Notes: generated by a model from the letters alone, not told the origin. Shown: positions 1 to 11,149, numbered from the stretch's first letter. The stretch is DNA of 64,000 nucleotides from Dreissena polymorpha (GCF_020536995.1 NC_068359.1:79683867-79747866), one strand, 5' to 3'. Made by a program: numbers and translations.

Positions 1-80
1 TTAGGGGTGTCAAATTGGCAAAATCTAAAATCCTGAAAATAAGCCTAGCATGTGGAAGGCCAGTGCCAAAAGAGGGTTAA

Positions 81-256
81 CAGTGTTCTCCAGAAAAATT
101 TGAGTAGCCAGTTATATTTTCAAAGTAGCCGGCGATTAAGCAATAAAACTGGTGTATTTGCACCATTTCGAGTGATATTTTGGGGAAAAGTAGCCTGCAT
201 CTAGATAGAATGTAACCGGTGAAATCACCGGCTGACGGTGTTTCCGGAGAACACTG
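81..256. mobile_element. Small CAGTG-ended DNA transposon (MITE)
   Basis: A 176-bp element. It begins CAGTGTTCTCCAGAAA and ends with the near inverted copy TTTCCGGAGAACACTG. The flanking direct repeat GGTTAA (75-80 and 257-262) is a 6-bp target-site duplication. CAGNG ends are typical of hAT elements, but hAT duplications are usually 8 bp, so this belongs to a short-duplication variant. Confidence 0.75.
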
Positions 257-509
257 GGTTAATAATTCATTTAATTATGTTAACTGTGTTTACAATACAT
301 TGTATGTCAAATTAAAATAATTTGTTTTTAAAATGACATTTAGTGACAGAAATCTTTAAATACCTGAACAAAAATCCTCTAATTTATATCAATATCAAAA
401 GAAGTTTTTGAGGGCCTAAATCCTGAATTCAGGAATAATCTTGAACTTTGACACCTCTGTAGTATATTTATTTCTAAATTTAGAATATTTCTTACAGAAA
501 TTCCTTTAA

Positions 510-576
510 GCAAACAGCGCAGACCCAGATGAGACGCCGCATGATGCGGCGTCTCATCTGGGTCTACGCTGTTTGC
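510..576. repeat. Perfect hairpin with GAGACGCC stem
   Basis: A 67-bp near-perfect palindrome starting GCAAACAGCG and ending CGCTGTTTGC, with GAGACGCCGC against GCGGCGTCTC at its centre. The same AGATGAGACGCC core lies at the heart of the four AACCCTTT-ended elements at 5.2, 6.9, 58.4 and 61.6 kb, so this is a shortened relative. Confidence 0.7.
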
Positions 577-980
577 CAAGGCCTTTTTTCTAGACGCTAG
601 GCATAAATGGGTTAATATGACATCGGCTTTGTAAATGTTTACAAAATATAATGCACAAAAACGATATTTTTAAGGAAAAGTGCAATACCTTCACCCATGA
701 AAAGCTTATTTAACAACCCTCACCCAAACATACCAGAACTTTGACTGACGTGTAGTACATGCTTTATTGTTGTTTTAAGTATACTTGCTGCACAAATATT
801 AAGAAAATTCTCTAAAATGCCAAAGGTTAAATCTATGAATCAAAATATACATGAATGAATCACATATCTCCTCAAAGCTAACCCACAGATTGCAAATGTG
901 GTGACACAGATAAGGCTGATACATTGTGTACTTTGTTATCTACTACTGGAAAGTACATGTATTAAAGCAAACATACTAAC

Positions 981-1047
981 TTTTGGTCCAACTGCAATCG
1001 GGTTTTGATGAGCCAGATAGGGTTGGTTGCAGTGCATGCTGTTACCC
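981..1047 (-). CDS. SLC25A36: SLC25A36-like coding exon 5
   Basis: A 67-bp exon between acceptor GTTTGTAG and donor AA/GTTAGT. It encodes [18 protein letters not shown] followed by LDQ. This is the second carrier signature; the tryptophan in PIW is the hallmark of the pyrimidine/NAD/folate branch of SLC25. It ends in the middle of a codon and the next exon is outside the window. Confidence 0.93.
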
Positions 1048-4000
1048 CTACAAACATAATAAGCTTGATTTAATTAAATGTATTATTATTGATCTTGCGA
1101 GTCTCGCAATAATAAAACTTAAATGCACACAGTGTTGAAAGTTACTCAAAAGTGTGATTTTGGGAACACCTTGGGGGAGGAAAACACCTTTCCTTCAGAG
1201 TTTTTCCAACCACTTTGGGAAAGGGGTCGAGGCTCTTTGGAGTGGACAAAAAAAATCATGTCATTATTTTCTTTTACATCAAGGATTTCGTTCACCATTT
1301 AAAGGTTTATATCTCTGTATTTTTTAAGTTGAATGTTGGTTTGTATAATCCAATCTTAAGCACTTAAAATCCAAGGACACAAAATCTTAACCAACAGAGA
1401 GATTTTAGCAACTGTTCAAATTAATATATGTTTCCCCAAGTCTTTTTACCACATTACATATGGGCTGTATGTGATCTGTGAAAAAATGGGCTTAATGCAT
1501 GTGCGAAAAGTGTTCTCCAAGATTAGCCTGTGCAGTCCGCACAGGCTAATCAGAGACGACACTTTCCACTTTTATGATATTTTTCGTTTCAAGAAAGTTT
1601 CTTTGAAGCAAAATCAAGTAAAGGCTTGAAGTGTCTTCCCTTATTAGCCTGTGCAAACTGCACAGGCTAATCTGGGATGACACATTACGCACATGCATTA
1701 AACCCTCTTTTCACAGAGCGTGGCTTCAAGTATATCCTATTTACTTGGTTATGAGATGGGAAAATTTTCCTCAGACTTAAAAATTAAACTCAAGTTTTCC
1801 CATTTCATTTTGACATTAATTTTGTCTTGAACCACAACAAACCTTTTATCATATTGGCCACAACAAACCTTTAATCATACTTCTTTATAACATAAACAGA
1901 CCTAATTTCCTATTTCTTGGCCCAATTTCAAAGTCTACAATAAGTATTCAACTGCGTCTTAAAATCACATTCATGAATGAATTTTACAACGACCTTGACA
2001 AAATATGTAAACGCTAACAGAACCTGTCGTGAATGCTAGGTTTCTAAAATTAATATGTTAAGAACGCAACACAACTAGCGCCAAAATTACCCATTTTATT
2101 TCTAATTTTAAACCATGCAACAACCTTTAGACAAACTACATGTATGTACTGGTATTAAAATGTCCTTGACACCCTCATAAAGACAGTTTCAAGTTACTGT
2201 AAACAGAAAGATCTGCCAATAAACTGTCATACAATTACAATTATCAAGTTGGGTCACAAACAAGGAATCTTCATGCGTGTGAAAGCAAACACTACAGTTA
2301 TTTATCTCAAAGTCATTGAAAAATATTTTTTTATTCCAACTGCAGATCATGCGGCTGAATCAATCTTGGAAAACCAGCATAGTGTCACTTTAATACTGGG
2401 TTTTAGAGGTGATTCAATCAAAACACATTCCAATTACGTGTACTTTCTTACATGTCCATTGAAAATATGTTATTGAGTAGCATGATGCAATTTATGCTAA
2501 AACATTGTCACACTAGAAATGGCGCGGCAGAGGCCGACGCGTATCCCCACGCCGCATGTTTGACCCAAGGGCGCCCCAGGGTTGATCATGGGGCCATGCA
2601 TAGTTGAGATTGACTGTATTGTCATAAGAGAAGTTCAGTATCAATTAGAAGTGAATGGGTGTAAAAATAAAGAAGTTATAGTAAAAGGCAATTTTGGGAG
2701 GGTGTGGCCTATGTGGGCGGGGTGCCCCAGGGTTGGTAATGGGGCCATGCATAGTTGAGATTGACCGTATTGTCATAAGAGAGGTTCAGTATCAATTTGA
2801 AGTGAATCAGTGTATTAATGAAGAAATTATAGTAAAAGGCAATTTTGGGCGGGTGTGGTCTATGTGGGCGTGGCGCCCCAGGGTTGGCAACGGGGCCATG
2901 CATAGTTGAGTTTGACCGTTTTGTCATAAGAGAGGTTCAGTATCAATTTGAAGTGAATCAGTGTAGAAATGAAGAAGTTAATGTAAAATAACCTAAATTT
3001 TTTTTATAGTAAATGGATTTTTTTGGTGGGTGTGGCCTATGTGGGCGGGCGCCCCAGGGTTGGGATTGGGGCCATGCATAGTTGAGATTGACCCTAATGT
3101 CATAACAAAAGTTCAGTATCAATTTGAAGTGAATCCGTGTAGAAATGAAAAAATTATAGTAAATGGAAATTTTTGGTGGGTGTGGCCTATGTGGGCGGGG
3201 CGCCCCAGGGTTGGGAATGGGGCCATGCATGGTTGAGATTGACCGTATTGTCATAGGTGAGGTCCAGTATCAATTTGAAGTGAATCGGTGTAGAAATAAA
3301 GAAGTAAATGTAAAATAACCTAAAAAAATGAGTGATAATTTCTGACGCGGCCCCACCCCAACCCCTATAACTTTTGACCCAGGGGTCAGATCAAAATTCC
3401 AAATAGTGCACCGTCGCACATATGCTCATAGCTACCATGTGTGTAAATTTCAAGGTTCTAGTGCTTTTAGTGTAGGAGGAGATAGTGGCCAGGACGGACG
3501 GACGGACAGACGGACGGACAGACGGACGGACGGACGGACGGACGGCGGAGATCACCACAATATCCCCACCTTTTTTTCAAAAAGCGTGGGGATAATTATT
3601 CTTTATAGAAAGAAAGAACATAGCTTCATCCAATAGTTCTACTGGGTATAATTGCAAATTAGTTTTCAATCAAAACACAATTTTTACTCGCTAGAATACT
3701 TTTTTCTTTAAAAAAAAGAAGATAGTAACACATTTATTTATTTGTGACAACTATGCACATTTTTAAATGGATAGAAAATGTATCAGATAAGAATTATACA
3801 ATGTGTTTTTTTGTTGTTCAAATTCGGGGACGATAAATGGCCACTTCCCAACCGGGACCTAAGAATTCTAATTGATGATCCCCCTCACACCAATAAAAAA
3901 AAAATCAGATCAACATGTGTATCTCCCATCCAGCTTTTAAAGTAGAACAGAAGTAAATATGATATTGAAATCAATTATTCTTAATTTTGAAGCATTTGTT

Positions 4001-7000
4001 ATCAAAACAACAGCAACACTAATTTTCCAATTTCAGTCAAAACACAGTAATTTTTCCAAATCTAAATGAACCCGGTCCCATTCCCAAAATGGTGAAAAAA
4101 AACACTGATTATTCTATACCCAGGCAGTCCAGTTGATAAAACTTCAAAAGCTGATAAGAATAAGCTTTAAGGTAGAAATAGAGTAACAGTTGGTGGCCAG
4201 TTAGTCTAGGGCAAGTAGATTTTAATCTGGGCAATCAAAAGTTGGTCCAGCTAAGCATCAAGCTGTTTAAGCCGCAAACGATGTCTTTCATTAAATTATT
4301 GTATGAAAATAGACTACTGTAAATCAATTACAATGTTGTTCTATTTGGCAAATGCAATCTTTCAACTCAGGCTCATAATGGGATATAATGTATTGAAAAG
4401 TCTCATCAGTAATGTTGTTGTTCTATTATCAATAATTTTAGTTAAAAGTATTTGATATGACCTGTACTTGGCTCTGGACCCATAACTCTTGGTTTTGCAA
4501 CTTAAGTAATTAAGAGTATTGCAAGTCCAGGCAACCAACTGTTAAAAGTAGGTTTATATAACTGAAGCTGTTGTCTCTTTGGATAAAGTGAATAAGAAAT
4601 TAAATGCACAGATTTTAGGTTAAAATAGGTAAGGGGTTAATGGGTCTTAAATGGTGACTAATTGAGTATTGCTCGAAGAAAACATGGCTCAGTGCGTAAA
4701 GTGCTGTCCCAAATTAGCATGTACAGTCCGCATAGGCTACCGCTAATCAGGGACGACACTTTCGGTTTTATGGTACTTTTCAATAAAAGGAAGTCTTTTC
4801 TTAGCAAAAATCCTGTTTAAGGGGAGAGTGATATCACTGATAAGCAAGTGCAGACTGCACAGGCTTATCCCTGTCAACATCCAACACACATACATGTACA
4901 TTACGACTCATTTTCATTTCGTTTTCATTGAATAACACTGACCTGCAGTGACTGCTGAGCAGATGTGAACAAAAGGAGTGTCGGGGTTCCATCGAGCATT
5001 TAACGTCTTCTTGGTGTTCGCGTAACAGAAAAAGTAGATTGCCCTGAAGATACAGCGCATAAAACAAATTAATGAAAGTTACCCAGTTTTTTAAATTTAA
5101 TTTTTGCAAAATTATGATGCTTACAACATGATGCTTACAACAGCAGATTTACAATTGCCAAGAAAGTAGCAAACCAGAGAAATTTCCTTTTAACCCTTTC
5201 AGTGCGGGAACCGAATTTTGAAGGCCTTTGCAAACAGTTTGGATCCAGATGAGACGCCACAAAACGTGGCGTCTCAACAGGATCCAAAATGTTTGATATT
5301 CTGATAATATTCTTTGAAAAAAATCGAAGAAAATGCGAATTTTAGAAATTCAGCAGACGACATTTTAGCAGACGACAAATTTCCCAGCATGCAAAGGGTT
5401 AACATAGTTTAAATGTTTGACATTGCAAACAGTGGAAACAGAAGAGTGAATGCTTGATGATCTGCAGAAAATGTGAATTTGATGCAATAATTAAGAATAG
5501 TAGAATATAGTATGGGAATAATAAAATATATGAATAATGCATGCATTGTTCATGATCATTTTGTTTTTGAGGATAGTAAAAGTTGTTTTCAGCCCCAGAA
5601 ATCAATTTAAATGTATGTTTTTTAAGGGAAACCCCTGATTTGATTCATAAATTAATACATAGGTACCTGCTAGGGGCTACTCCGACTAGATTTGGACCAA
5701 GACCCTTGAATAACCCCATAACTCCTTCATTTTGTATAATATGCCTGAAAAAAAAAGAAACATGCATGTCAAAATTGAATAAACCACTTACACATTACCT
5801 TTTCCAAGTTCTTCAATATCAATGAACAGGGTTTAAAAATAACAGTTTGGCTAACCAAACTTCTCTCAAAACATCTTGAACAGAAAGATGCGTTTCCTAA
5901 GGTAATCCAGGGTGAGGATACATTTGTATCACCAGAAATTTTAAGAGCAACTGGCGAGTTGGACCAGGCTCCTAAAATCCATCCTTTTAACTTCTGCACA
6001 CAGCAGACACATTTAAAATACAGAAAAGTACAAACAGGTTCTTGAAATTAACCTTTTTCCCCATAAGAAGCAAAGTGAAAATGGCTTTTGCAACCAGCAT
6101 AAAAAATAAAACCAGAACAGCCTGTGAGTAACTCGCAGCCTGTTCAGGTTTTATGCTGTTTGCTGCTCAACAGTAACTACATGTAAGGGTTGGAAATGAA
6201 GCCTTTAAAACTTGAATTGAGTAAGAAGGGTCTTAAATTAAATGTAACTTTCTAACGGACTGCAAATGCATCAAAATAGCTAAGTAGGCTAAGTGGTAGA
6301 GGGTTAAAGAAGGCAGAATTTGGCTCTTTGATGTAAGCATTTTCCACTTATGAATCAGCAAAATGATCAGTTGGATGCAAAAAGGCTAATTTCACAATAT
6401 ACATGTATTGTTGTATCATTGGAATTGAAAATTGCTTGGCATTTTATTTAAATTTATACCAAACACAATTTGCAAAGCATTAAACAAATATGCCATAACA
6501 CAATCACTTCAGAATTTCACCTTATATAGCTCCTGAACATTTCAAGTGAAAAGCAATTAAGATTTGACTCGTGCGTTTGAAAATCTGTTGAAATCTCTGA
6601 CTCTAAATAACAAATTGCAGAACTGTGAGAGTATTACCTGAGACAGAAATATAATCCAACAGATCTACTTTGCGCCAGCTGAAGTGCATGCTCAGCAGCT
6701 AAAGTCCCTTGTGAACTAAAGTTTTTACACGAGTTATAGTTCAAGGTCTGCGAACCAATTAGTCCCACATTGGTCGACACAGCTTGCAAATACACTGGCT
6801 GGAAAGAGGCACAAGATGACTGTAAGCGAGTCTTTACCACTTCAAGTGGACAAGTTAGCACAGCTCCGACTGTTCCTCCAATTCTGAAATGACAGACACA
6901 ACCATGAAATTTGTCTGAAAATTCTAACTTAACCCTTTCAGTGCGGAAACCGAATTTTGAAGGCCTTTGCAGAACGTGGCATCTCATCAGGATCCAAACT

Positions 7001-10000
7001 GTTTGCTATTCTGATAATATTCTTTGAAAAAAATCGAAGAAAATACTAATTTTAGAAATTCAGCAGACGACATTTTAGCAGACAACAAATTTCCCAGCGT
7101 GCAAAGGGTTAACCCTTTCCTGCTCAGACGCAAAGTAAATATGGCTATATGCAACCAGCATCAAACCAGAACAGCCTGAGAGTCAGGTTTTATATTGTTT
7201 CTTCTTATCAGTAGCTTAGGGTTAAAAATGAAGCTTTTTAAACTTGGCTCTATTAAGACAATAAGACTAGTCTTTAATTTAATTTCATTTCTTAGGTACT
7301 TCGTACCTACCATTGTATATTGTACCTACCTGAGTTTTAAAGCTAGAAGGTTTAAAATTACAAGCAGAATGAGATAAATACTGTAGTCATGTTTGGGCGT
7401 GTTGAAACAGTTATTTCAAATAGACAAATAATTCAAAATGTGTTTTATGTCCATCTAACTAATTAAAAGTCTTTTATATAAAGATATAACTGAACTGAAA
7501 TAACTGTTTGCTATCCATGAAAATTAAAAAAACTTCACCTGCCAACCTTCTCAGATAAATTTAAAAGGAGTACCTGTGAAATCAAGGTGTATAGCTTATT
7601 TTGACCTTATCAATATATTATGTATTAAACTTGTCATTCGATAGAGACCATGCACTTTAGTATAATAGATAAAATGTTCAACTTAAGCTTTATAACATTT
7701 ATGACTTTCATTATTCCCTAAGGCCACTTGTGTGAACTTGTAAAGCTGTTTGGAAAGTTAGTTGCAAAACCACAAATCAACTCCAGCTACATGTACATGT
7801 GTATGCCCCTATGGGTGGCTAAGAGACTTACATACATGTACAGTCTCATATTCATATAAGCTCAAAACATTGAAGAAGTGGATGATTATTTTCAAAAGGT
7901 TTTACTTAACAAATAATCAACAACAAAATAATTATATTCATCACACAATTTTGTTCACACTACCATAAACTAGAGCTTTGTCACAGACGTGATGAATACC
8001 CCCACATGCTGTATTGACAAAAAATATTTTGCATGTTGTCTACACAAAAAACAGTGGACACCATGCTCAATGTTTAAAACGCACTAAGTTACCCCGTGAC
8101 CTAGTTTTTGACCTGCCGTGACCCATCTTCGAACTTGGCCTAGACATTATCTAGATACAACTTCTGACCAAGTTTGGTGAAGCTCAGATGAAAACTACTT
8201 GAAATTGAGAGTGGACACCATGCTAAATGTTTAAAATGCACCAAGTGACCCCCTGACCTAATTTTTGACCCGGCATGACCCATATTTGAACTTGACCTAG
8301 ACATCTAGATACAACATCTGACCAAGTTTTGTGAAGATCGGTTGAAAACAACTTGAATTAGAGAGCGGTCACAGGGCTTTTTTTCCTGACTTTGTGAAGC
8401 GGCCCTGGCCCCCTTATTTTGTGAAAAAATGAGTCGCGAACTTTTCAAAATTGTGAAAAAATGAGTTGCAATCTTTTCAAAATTGTGACAAATTGAGTCG
8501 CGAAACTTTTCAAAATTGTGAAAAATTGAGTCGCGAACTTCTTAAAATTGTGAAAAACCGAGTCGTGAAATTATTAAAATTGTGAAAAATGACCCATTTT
8601 GTAAAAATTCACGGCCATGTTAGGTTTGTGAATTGTCCTTTTCAAAATTGTGAAATGTCCTTCCACGGCCACTCATAAAGAAGGAAAAAAAAGCCCTGGG
8701 TCACTTAATACGGACCGACCGACCGACAGACAGACAAGTTCACTCTTAAGTCAGTGATTTTTTTTGCTCAAATTTACAGCCGAATTTCGGCTGCTTCCCA
8801 ATTGCGAAAATACACGTTTTTTCCCAAAATTCTGACCAAAATTTCCCAAAAAAAGCCCAACTTCCAAAAAAACAACAAAAAAAGTTTTTTTTTTTTTTTT
8901 TTTTTAGAAAGAAGTCTCATATAACTTAATTATGATTTCTTAAATCTAGGTCTCAACTTTATTTTTTAAACATCTTACACAATATATAACTTGAATTTAG
9001 TAATTTTTGTCCATAAATCATTATCAAACTTGCCACTTTTATTGATTAAAAAAAAAACCAATTTGACCAGACTCCTTTTCTAGAAAACTCCCTGAACATG
9101 CACTTAAAAACAATATCACTTCTGTTACTTATAATCCTATTTATAATGCTTAGTTTTTCCCAATTTCATGGTTTATCGCGCTATTTTTCCCAATTTCACG
9201 GTTTATCGCGCTAATTTTCCCAATTCAAATGGCACAGGCTGTAACAAATTAAAGCAAAAAAAATCACTGTAAGTTATATATCCCCCTAAACTTCGTTTGT
9301 GGGGGTATAATAAAGGCTATCTATGCCTTGACATACGGTAACAATCACCTAGTTCTTCTTGAATGCTTTGAGCTTTTATGAGTACATAGGTACAGCTCAA
9401 CATTAATTCATTGTATTAATACTAATAGTGCAAGAGCTCCAATGCCATATAACATTATAAGTGGCGTAAAAGAAGACAGAAACAACACTTGCTTTGGTCA
9501 AAAGACGTTTCCTCACACTTCAGCGACCTGGAGGGTCAATAGCTGGGAGATGGATTATTGCAACTAAAGAATCAACCACGTGTTTCATCAAGGACAATGT
9601 CATCATCTGAGACCAGGCAGATGTGTATCACAATCATGCAATACTATTCCATTGTTTCTGGGTTAAAATAAATTTATTTCTACAACTACAAACCTTAAAA
9701 TGTCAGCATATAATAATGGATCTCAATGTTTATCTTGCATTTAAGTATCTCACCATACTTAATCATTCTCAGGCCTTGCTACACAATCGGCACATAATAT
9801 TTGAGTTTACATAAACCATATCGTTTGCATTCTTAAACACAAATATTTTAATTTCTATAAAAGAATCATCATTTGTCACTTGTGCAAACCATAAGTAAAA
9901 TATAACATTTGCATTTCAGAATAAGAATTAAATATGTGTGCACGATAACTGTGTTTCGTAACCGATCAACTTTATTCATAATTCCGAAATGAAAATGAAA

Positions 10001-10127
10001 CGGTTGTAAACGTTTAAGTAAAAATCAACGAATACACTCCACTTTCCAGCAATGATAGTTGGTAAAATTACATGCAAACTTACCCTCCAGCAACCAAATG
10101 AATTCCATAATTATTGTTTGAAGCCAT
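981..10127 (-). CDS. SLC25A36: Mitochondrial pyrimidine nucleotide carrier, 5' five exons (SLC25A33/36 type)
   Basis: Members of this family move pyrimidine nucleotides across the mitochondrial inner membrane. Five coding exons on the minus strand give about 178 residues: 10127-10084, 6883-6638, 5744-5667, 5043-4943 and 1047-981. All junctions have GT/AG and the reading phase is kept throughout. The start is [15 protein letters not shown], followed by the first carrier signature [10 protein letters not shown]. The conserved [13 protein letters not shown] block comes next, then [15 protein letters not shown], then the second signature [13 protein letters not shown]. The PIW variant of the carrier signature is characteristic of SLC25A33/36. 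The third repeat and C-terminus lie left of position 1. The loop after the first signature is about 25 residues longer than I recall for vertebrates. SLC25A33 and SLC25A36 cannot be told apart from half a protein. Introns hold many small transposons, but no exon is broken. Confidence 0.93.
1460..1729. mobile_element. Copy of the 270-bp inverted-repeat family
   Basis: Two inverted halves: GGGCTTAATGCATGTGCG at the left and CGCACATGCATTAAACCC at the right. Each half holds an inner hairpin of the TTAGCCTGTGCAGTCCGCA type. It lies in intron 4 of the carrier gene. About eleven copies or fragments of this family occur in the window. It has no coding capacity and behaves as a MITE. Confidence 0.85.
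2520..3598 (+). mobile_element. Pearl/Helentron-like element with five 151-bp core repeats
   Basis: A core unit starting around GGGGCCATGCATAGTTGAG is repeated at about 2591, 2742, 2896, 3069 and 3220. Spacing is 151-154 bp, except for the unit with a roughly 20-bp insertion. A unique stretch follows, then a GGAC/GGAC-type tetranucleotide run, then a terminal hairpin made of TATCCCCACC and GCGTGGGGATA. This order (tandem core, tetranucleotide microsatellite, hairpin end) is the known plan of bivalve pearl elements, later recognised as Helentron derivatives. Short reading frames inside are by-products of the repeats. Confidence 0.8.
3492..3545 (+). repeat. GGAC tetranucleotide microsatellite
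   Basis: About thirteen GGAC/AGAC units in a row, the microsatellite part of the surrounding pearl-like element. Its length is likely to vary between individuals. Confidence 0.9.
3803..4107. mobile_element. Probable small transposon ending CCAAAATGG...CACTG
   Basis: The right end, CATTCCCAAAATGGTG followed by an A-run and CACTG, recurs at 19,230-19,265, so it marks a family end. The left end, GTGTTTTTTT followed by a diverged copy, is weaker. CCAACCGGGACC on the left and CCCGGTCCCATTCCC on the right give an inner inverted pair. No clear target duplication. Confidence 0.45.
4683..4890. mobile_element. Degenerate copy of the 270-bp inverted-repeat family
   Basis: GTGCGTAAAGTGCTGTCCC, AATCAGGGACGACACTTTC and ACTGCACAGGCTTATC are recognisable. 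The right end is lost about 60 bp before exon 4 of the carrier gene. Confidence 0.75.
4943..5043 (-). CDS. SLC25A36: SLC25A36-like coding exon 4
   Basis: A 101-bp exon between acceptor TATCTTCAG and donor CAG/GTCAGT. It encodes [18 protein letters not shown] followed by [15 protein letters not shown]. It aligns with the vertebrate AIYF...YSN.K..L segment and the following helix start. A degenerate copy of the 270-bp family ends only about 60 bp downstream, within the intron. Confidence 0.93.
5191..5402. mobile_element. AACCCTTT-ended palindromic MITE, copy A
   Basis: Ends TTAACCCTTTCAGTGCGGG and TTCCCAGCATGCAAAGGG(TTAA). A central hairpin GAGACGCC...GGCGTCTC is flanked by GGATCCA motifs. TTAA at both ends could be the target site, as in piggyBac-like MITEs, but could equally be part of the terminal repeat. 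Lies in intron 3 of the carrier gene. Confidence 0.8.
5667..5744 (-). CDS. SLC25A36: SLC25A36-like coding exon 3
   Basis: A 78-bp exon between a polypyrimidine acceptor ending TTTCAG and donor CAG/GTACCT. It encodes [18 protein letters not shown] followed by LVGVAPS, the end of the first carrier repeat with the [FY]xGxxPNxxGxAPxR motif. It is too short to show up as a long reading frame and was found by reading the minus strand between exons. Confidence 0.93.
6049..6245. mobile_element. Short MITE with AACAGCCTG hairpin, copy 1
   Basis: Contains the hairpin GAACAGCCTGTGAGTAACTC opposite GCAGCCTGTTC, and TGCAACCAGCATAAA opposite TTTTATGCTG. A second, shorter copy abuts another MITE at 7,111. 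In intron 2 of the carrier gene. Confidence 0.65.
6638..6883 (-). CDS. SLC25A36: SLC25A36-like coding exon 2
   Basis: A 246-bp exon between acceptor ATTTCAG and donor CAG/GTAATA. It encodes [16 protein letters not shown], completing the first carrier signature [13 protein letters not shown] long polar loop follows, ending VGLYFCL. The exon end at CL(R/K) matches where I recall the HCLK segment in vertebrate SLC25A36. The loop contains [15 protein letters not shown] and has no counterpart I remember. Confidence 0.92.
6929..7112. mobile_element. AACCCTTT-ended palindromic MITE, copy B
   Basis: Same family as the 5.2-kb copy with one arm of the central GAGACGCC hairpin deleted. It lies just upstream of coding exon 2 of the carrier gene (within intron 1) and its right end AAAGGGTTAA is shared with the next MITE. 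Confidence 0.8.
7111..7290. mobile_element. Short MITE with AACAGCCTG hairpin, copy 2
   Basis: Begins AACCCTTTCCTGCTCAG directly at the end of the preceding MITE. Contains TGCAACCAGCATCAAACC, GAACAGCCTGAGAGTC and CAGGTTTTATATTGTTT. The two elements overlap in the TTAA-type junction, which fits insertion of one beside the other. Confidence 0.6.
7291..7967. other. Intronic stretch with no recognised feature
   Basis: AT-rich part of intron 1 of the carrier gene. I see no exon, tRNA or repeat family here. Confidence 0.5.
8372..8698. mobile_element. Nested MITE with CAGGGCTTTTTTTCCT ends
   Basis: Terminal inverted repeats CAGGGCTTTTTTTCCT and AGGAAAAAAAAGCCCTG, flanked by the direct repeat GGTCA on both sides. 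Inside are about five diverged copies of a 30-33-bp unit around TGAGTCGCGAACTTTTCAAA. It splits the surrounding Helentron-like element, so it is younger than its host. Confidence 0.8.
8752..9269. mobile_element. Nested MITE with CAGTGATTTTTTTTGC ends
   Basis: Perfect 16-bp ends CAGTGATTTTTTTTGC and GCAAAAAAAATCACTG, flanked by TAAGT on both sides (8747-8751 and 9270-9274). The interior is AT-rich with repeated TTTCCCAATTTCA(T/C)GG and GGTTTATCGCGCTA. It has no coding capacity. Confidence 0.85.
10084..10127 (-). CDS. SLC25A36: SLC25A36-like coding exon 1
   Basis: It encodes [15 protein letters not shown] up to a phase-2 break. The donor on the minus strand is GG followed by GTAAGT. The start codon is at 10127-10125. 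The HLVAGG segment matches the start of the first transmembrane helix in SLC25A33/36 proteins, which have very short N-termini, so this start is credible. Confidence 0.88.
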
Positions 10128-10330
10128 CAACACGAGTTACACCTTACACTTCGCCATCGAAACGTAAATAACACAATAACGTCAACACAATTTCGTAGAG
10201 TGAAAATTTCCATCACACTCACACGGTTCTGTGTTTACATTTATAGCAGCCAATCAAAATGAAGGACATAACTCGGTCGCTGTTCTTATTGGTATTCTTA
10301 TTGTAGCACACCGCGACCTCGTGCACAAAA
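10128..10330 (-). promoter_or_regulatory. Probable promoter and 5' UTR of the SLC25A36-like gene
   Basis: This lies directly upstream of the start codon at 10127. On the minus strand it holds a CCAAT-type element (ATTGGCTGCTATAAAT, near 10240-10256) with a TATA-like ATAAAT beside it, and a second ATTGG-type site (ACCAATAAG, near 10290). The inference rests on position and these motifs; no transcription start can be seen. Confidence 0.4.
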
Positions 10331-11149
10331 AACCCTGACCCTGAAAAAAGTATGTGGGTCACAAATATTTATTTTGGTCACATGGCGCTTTTCGTGCAGG
10401 CGGTCTGTGTTCAATGCCCGTTAAACTTTTTACAATAAATAAATATTTGTCAATAAACGTTTTGATAGATAGTGTACATACACGTGATGCAATTCATATA
10501 TTTATAAACGTTCTGTCATAGATATATCATTCTTTATAATGGAAAGTGCTAGATATCTACACAAAAATAGGTAGGGTCATTTTTTAAATAAATTAACGTT
10601 CTATATTCCTTACTGGGATCTTGGTTATTCTACACATTGAAGCTGCGACTCGAACTATGGACCTTCTTAGATCGCGTGTCGGCTTTAGAAAAAAAGGTAA
10701 AGTTTCAACGGTCCAACGAATCGTTATAGATACTGACCTCTTAAACTTCGAAATACACGTACAGACCGTACGTAACGGTATGTCTGACCACACACTGACC
10801 GTGTATTTATTGCTACACGGTCTGGTGAATAAGATGATTCAATGCATTACATGGTAAAATCCAGGACATCGATCGTTCTTACTATGGTTGGCGTATGTTA
10901 GCCTCGCTTGATTGGTCATTGTCGGCTCGGGTACTACGGGGTACTTTGATGTACCCCGGGAACAGAAGTATACTTAAAAAAATAATAAGTTAAAATTTTC
11001 TTAAACGTAGGTCTGCACAGCCTTTGTAAACGCTGCAAAAGTCATCCACCGGCTTAAGCAACCTGAAGCTATATATATATCAAAGCGCTGAAAGCATTGC
11101 ACTTGTTCGCCGTTGCGTTACCATAGACACAACTCATTTTTCAAAATAA
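10331..11149. other. Intergenic stretch without recognised gene
   Basis: Open frames of 66-78 codons overlap on both strands at 10,593-10,857, but none resembles a known protein. The stretch CCGTACGTAACGG and the pair GACCGTGTAT / ACACGGTCTG give small palindromes. Nothing else is supported. Confidence 0.5.

Larger units (their letters stand above)
1..980. other. Stretch with no recognised exon, probable intron of the SLC25A36-like gene
   Basis: No exon-like stretch was found here. Because the carrier gene is cut after its fifth coding exon at 981 and more exons are needed to complete the protein, this stretch is probably part of the next intron. It contains one small CAGTG-ended transposon and one perfect hairpin, listed separately; the rest is AT-rich. 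Confidence 0.5.
7968..9313 (+). mobile_element. Pearl/Helentron-like element carrying two nested MITEs
   Basis: The left end ACTAGAGCTTTGTCACAG is followed by two core units of about 160 bp (GGACACCATGCT at about 8053 and 8214). Then come a GACC/GACA tetranucleotide run and a terminal hairpin of TATCCCCCTAAAC against GTTTGTGGGGGTATA. Two unrelated MITEs (8372-8698 and 8752-9269) interrupt the right part and account for most of its length. Confidence 0.75.

Noticed and set aside
2694-3254. Overlapping frames of 68-98 codons on both strands
   Set aside because: Produced by the 151-bp core repeats of the pearl-like element.
10593-10857. Frames of 66-78 codons on both strands near the carrier promoter
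   Set aside because: They overlap in antisense, lack family resemblance and have no splice context.
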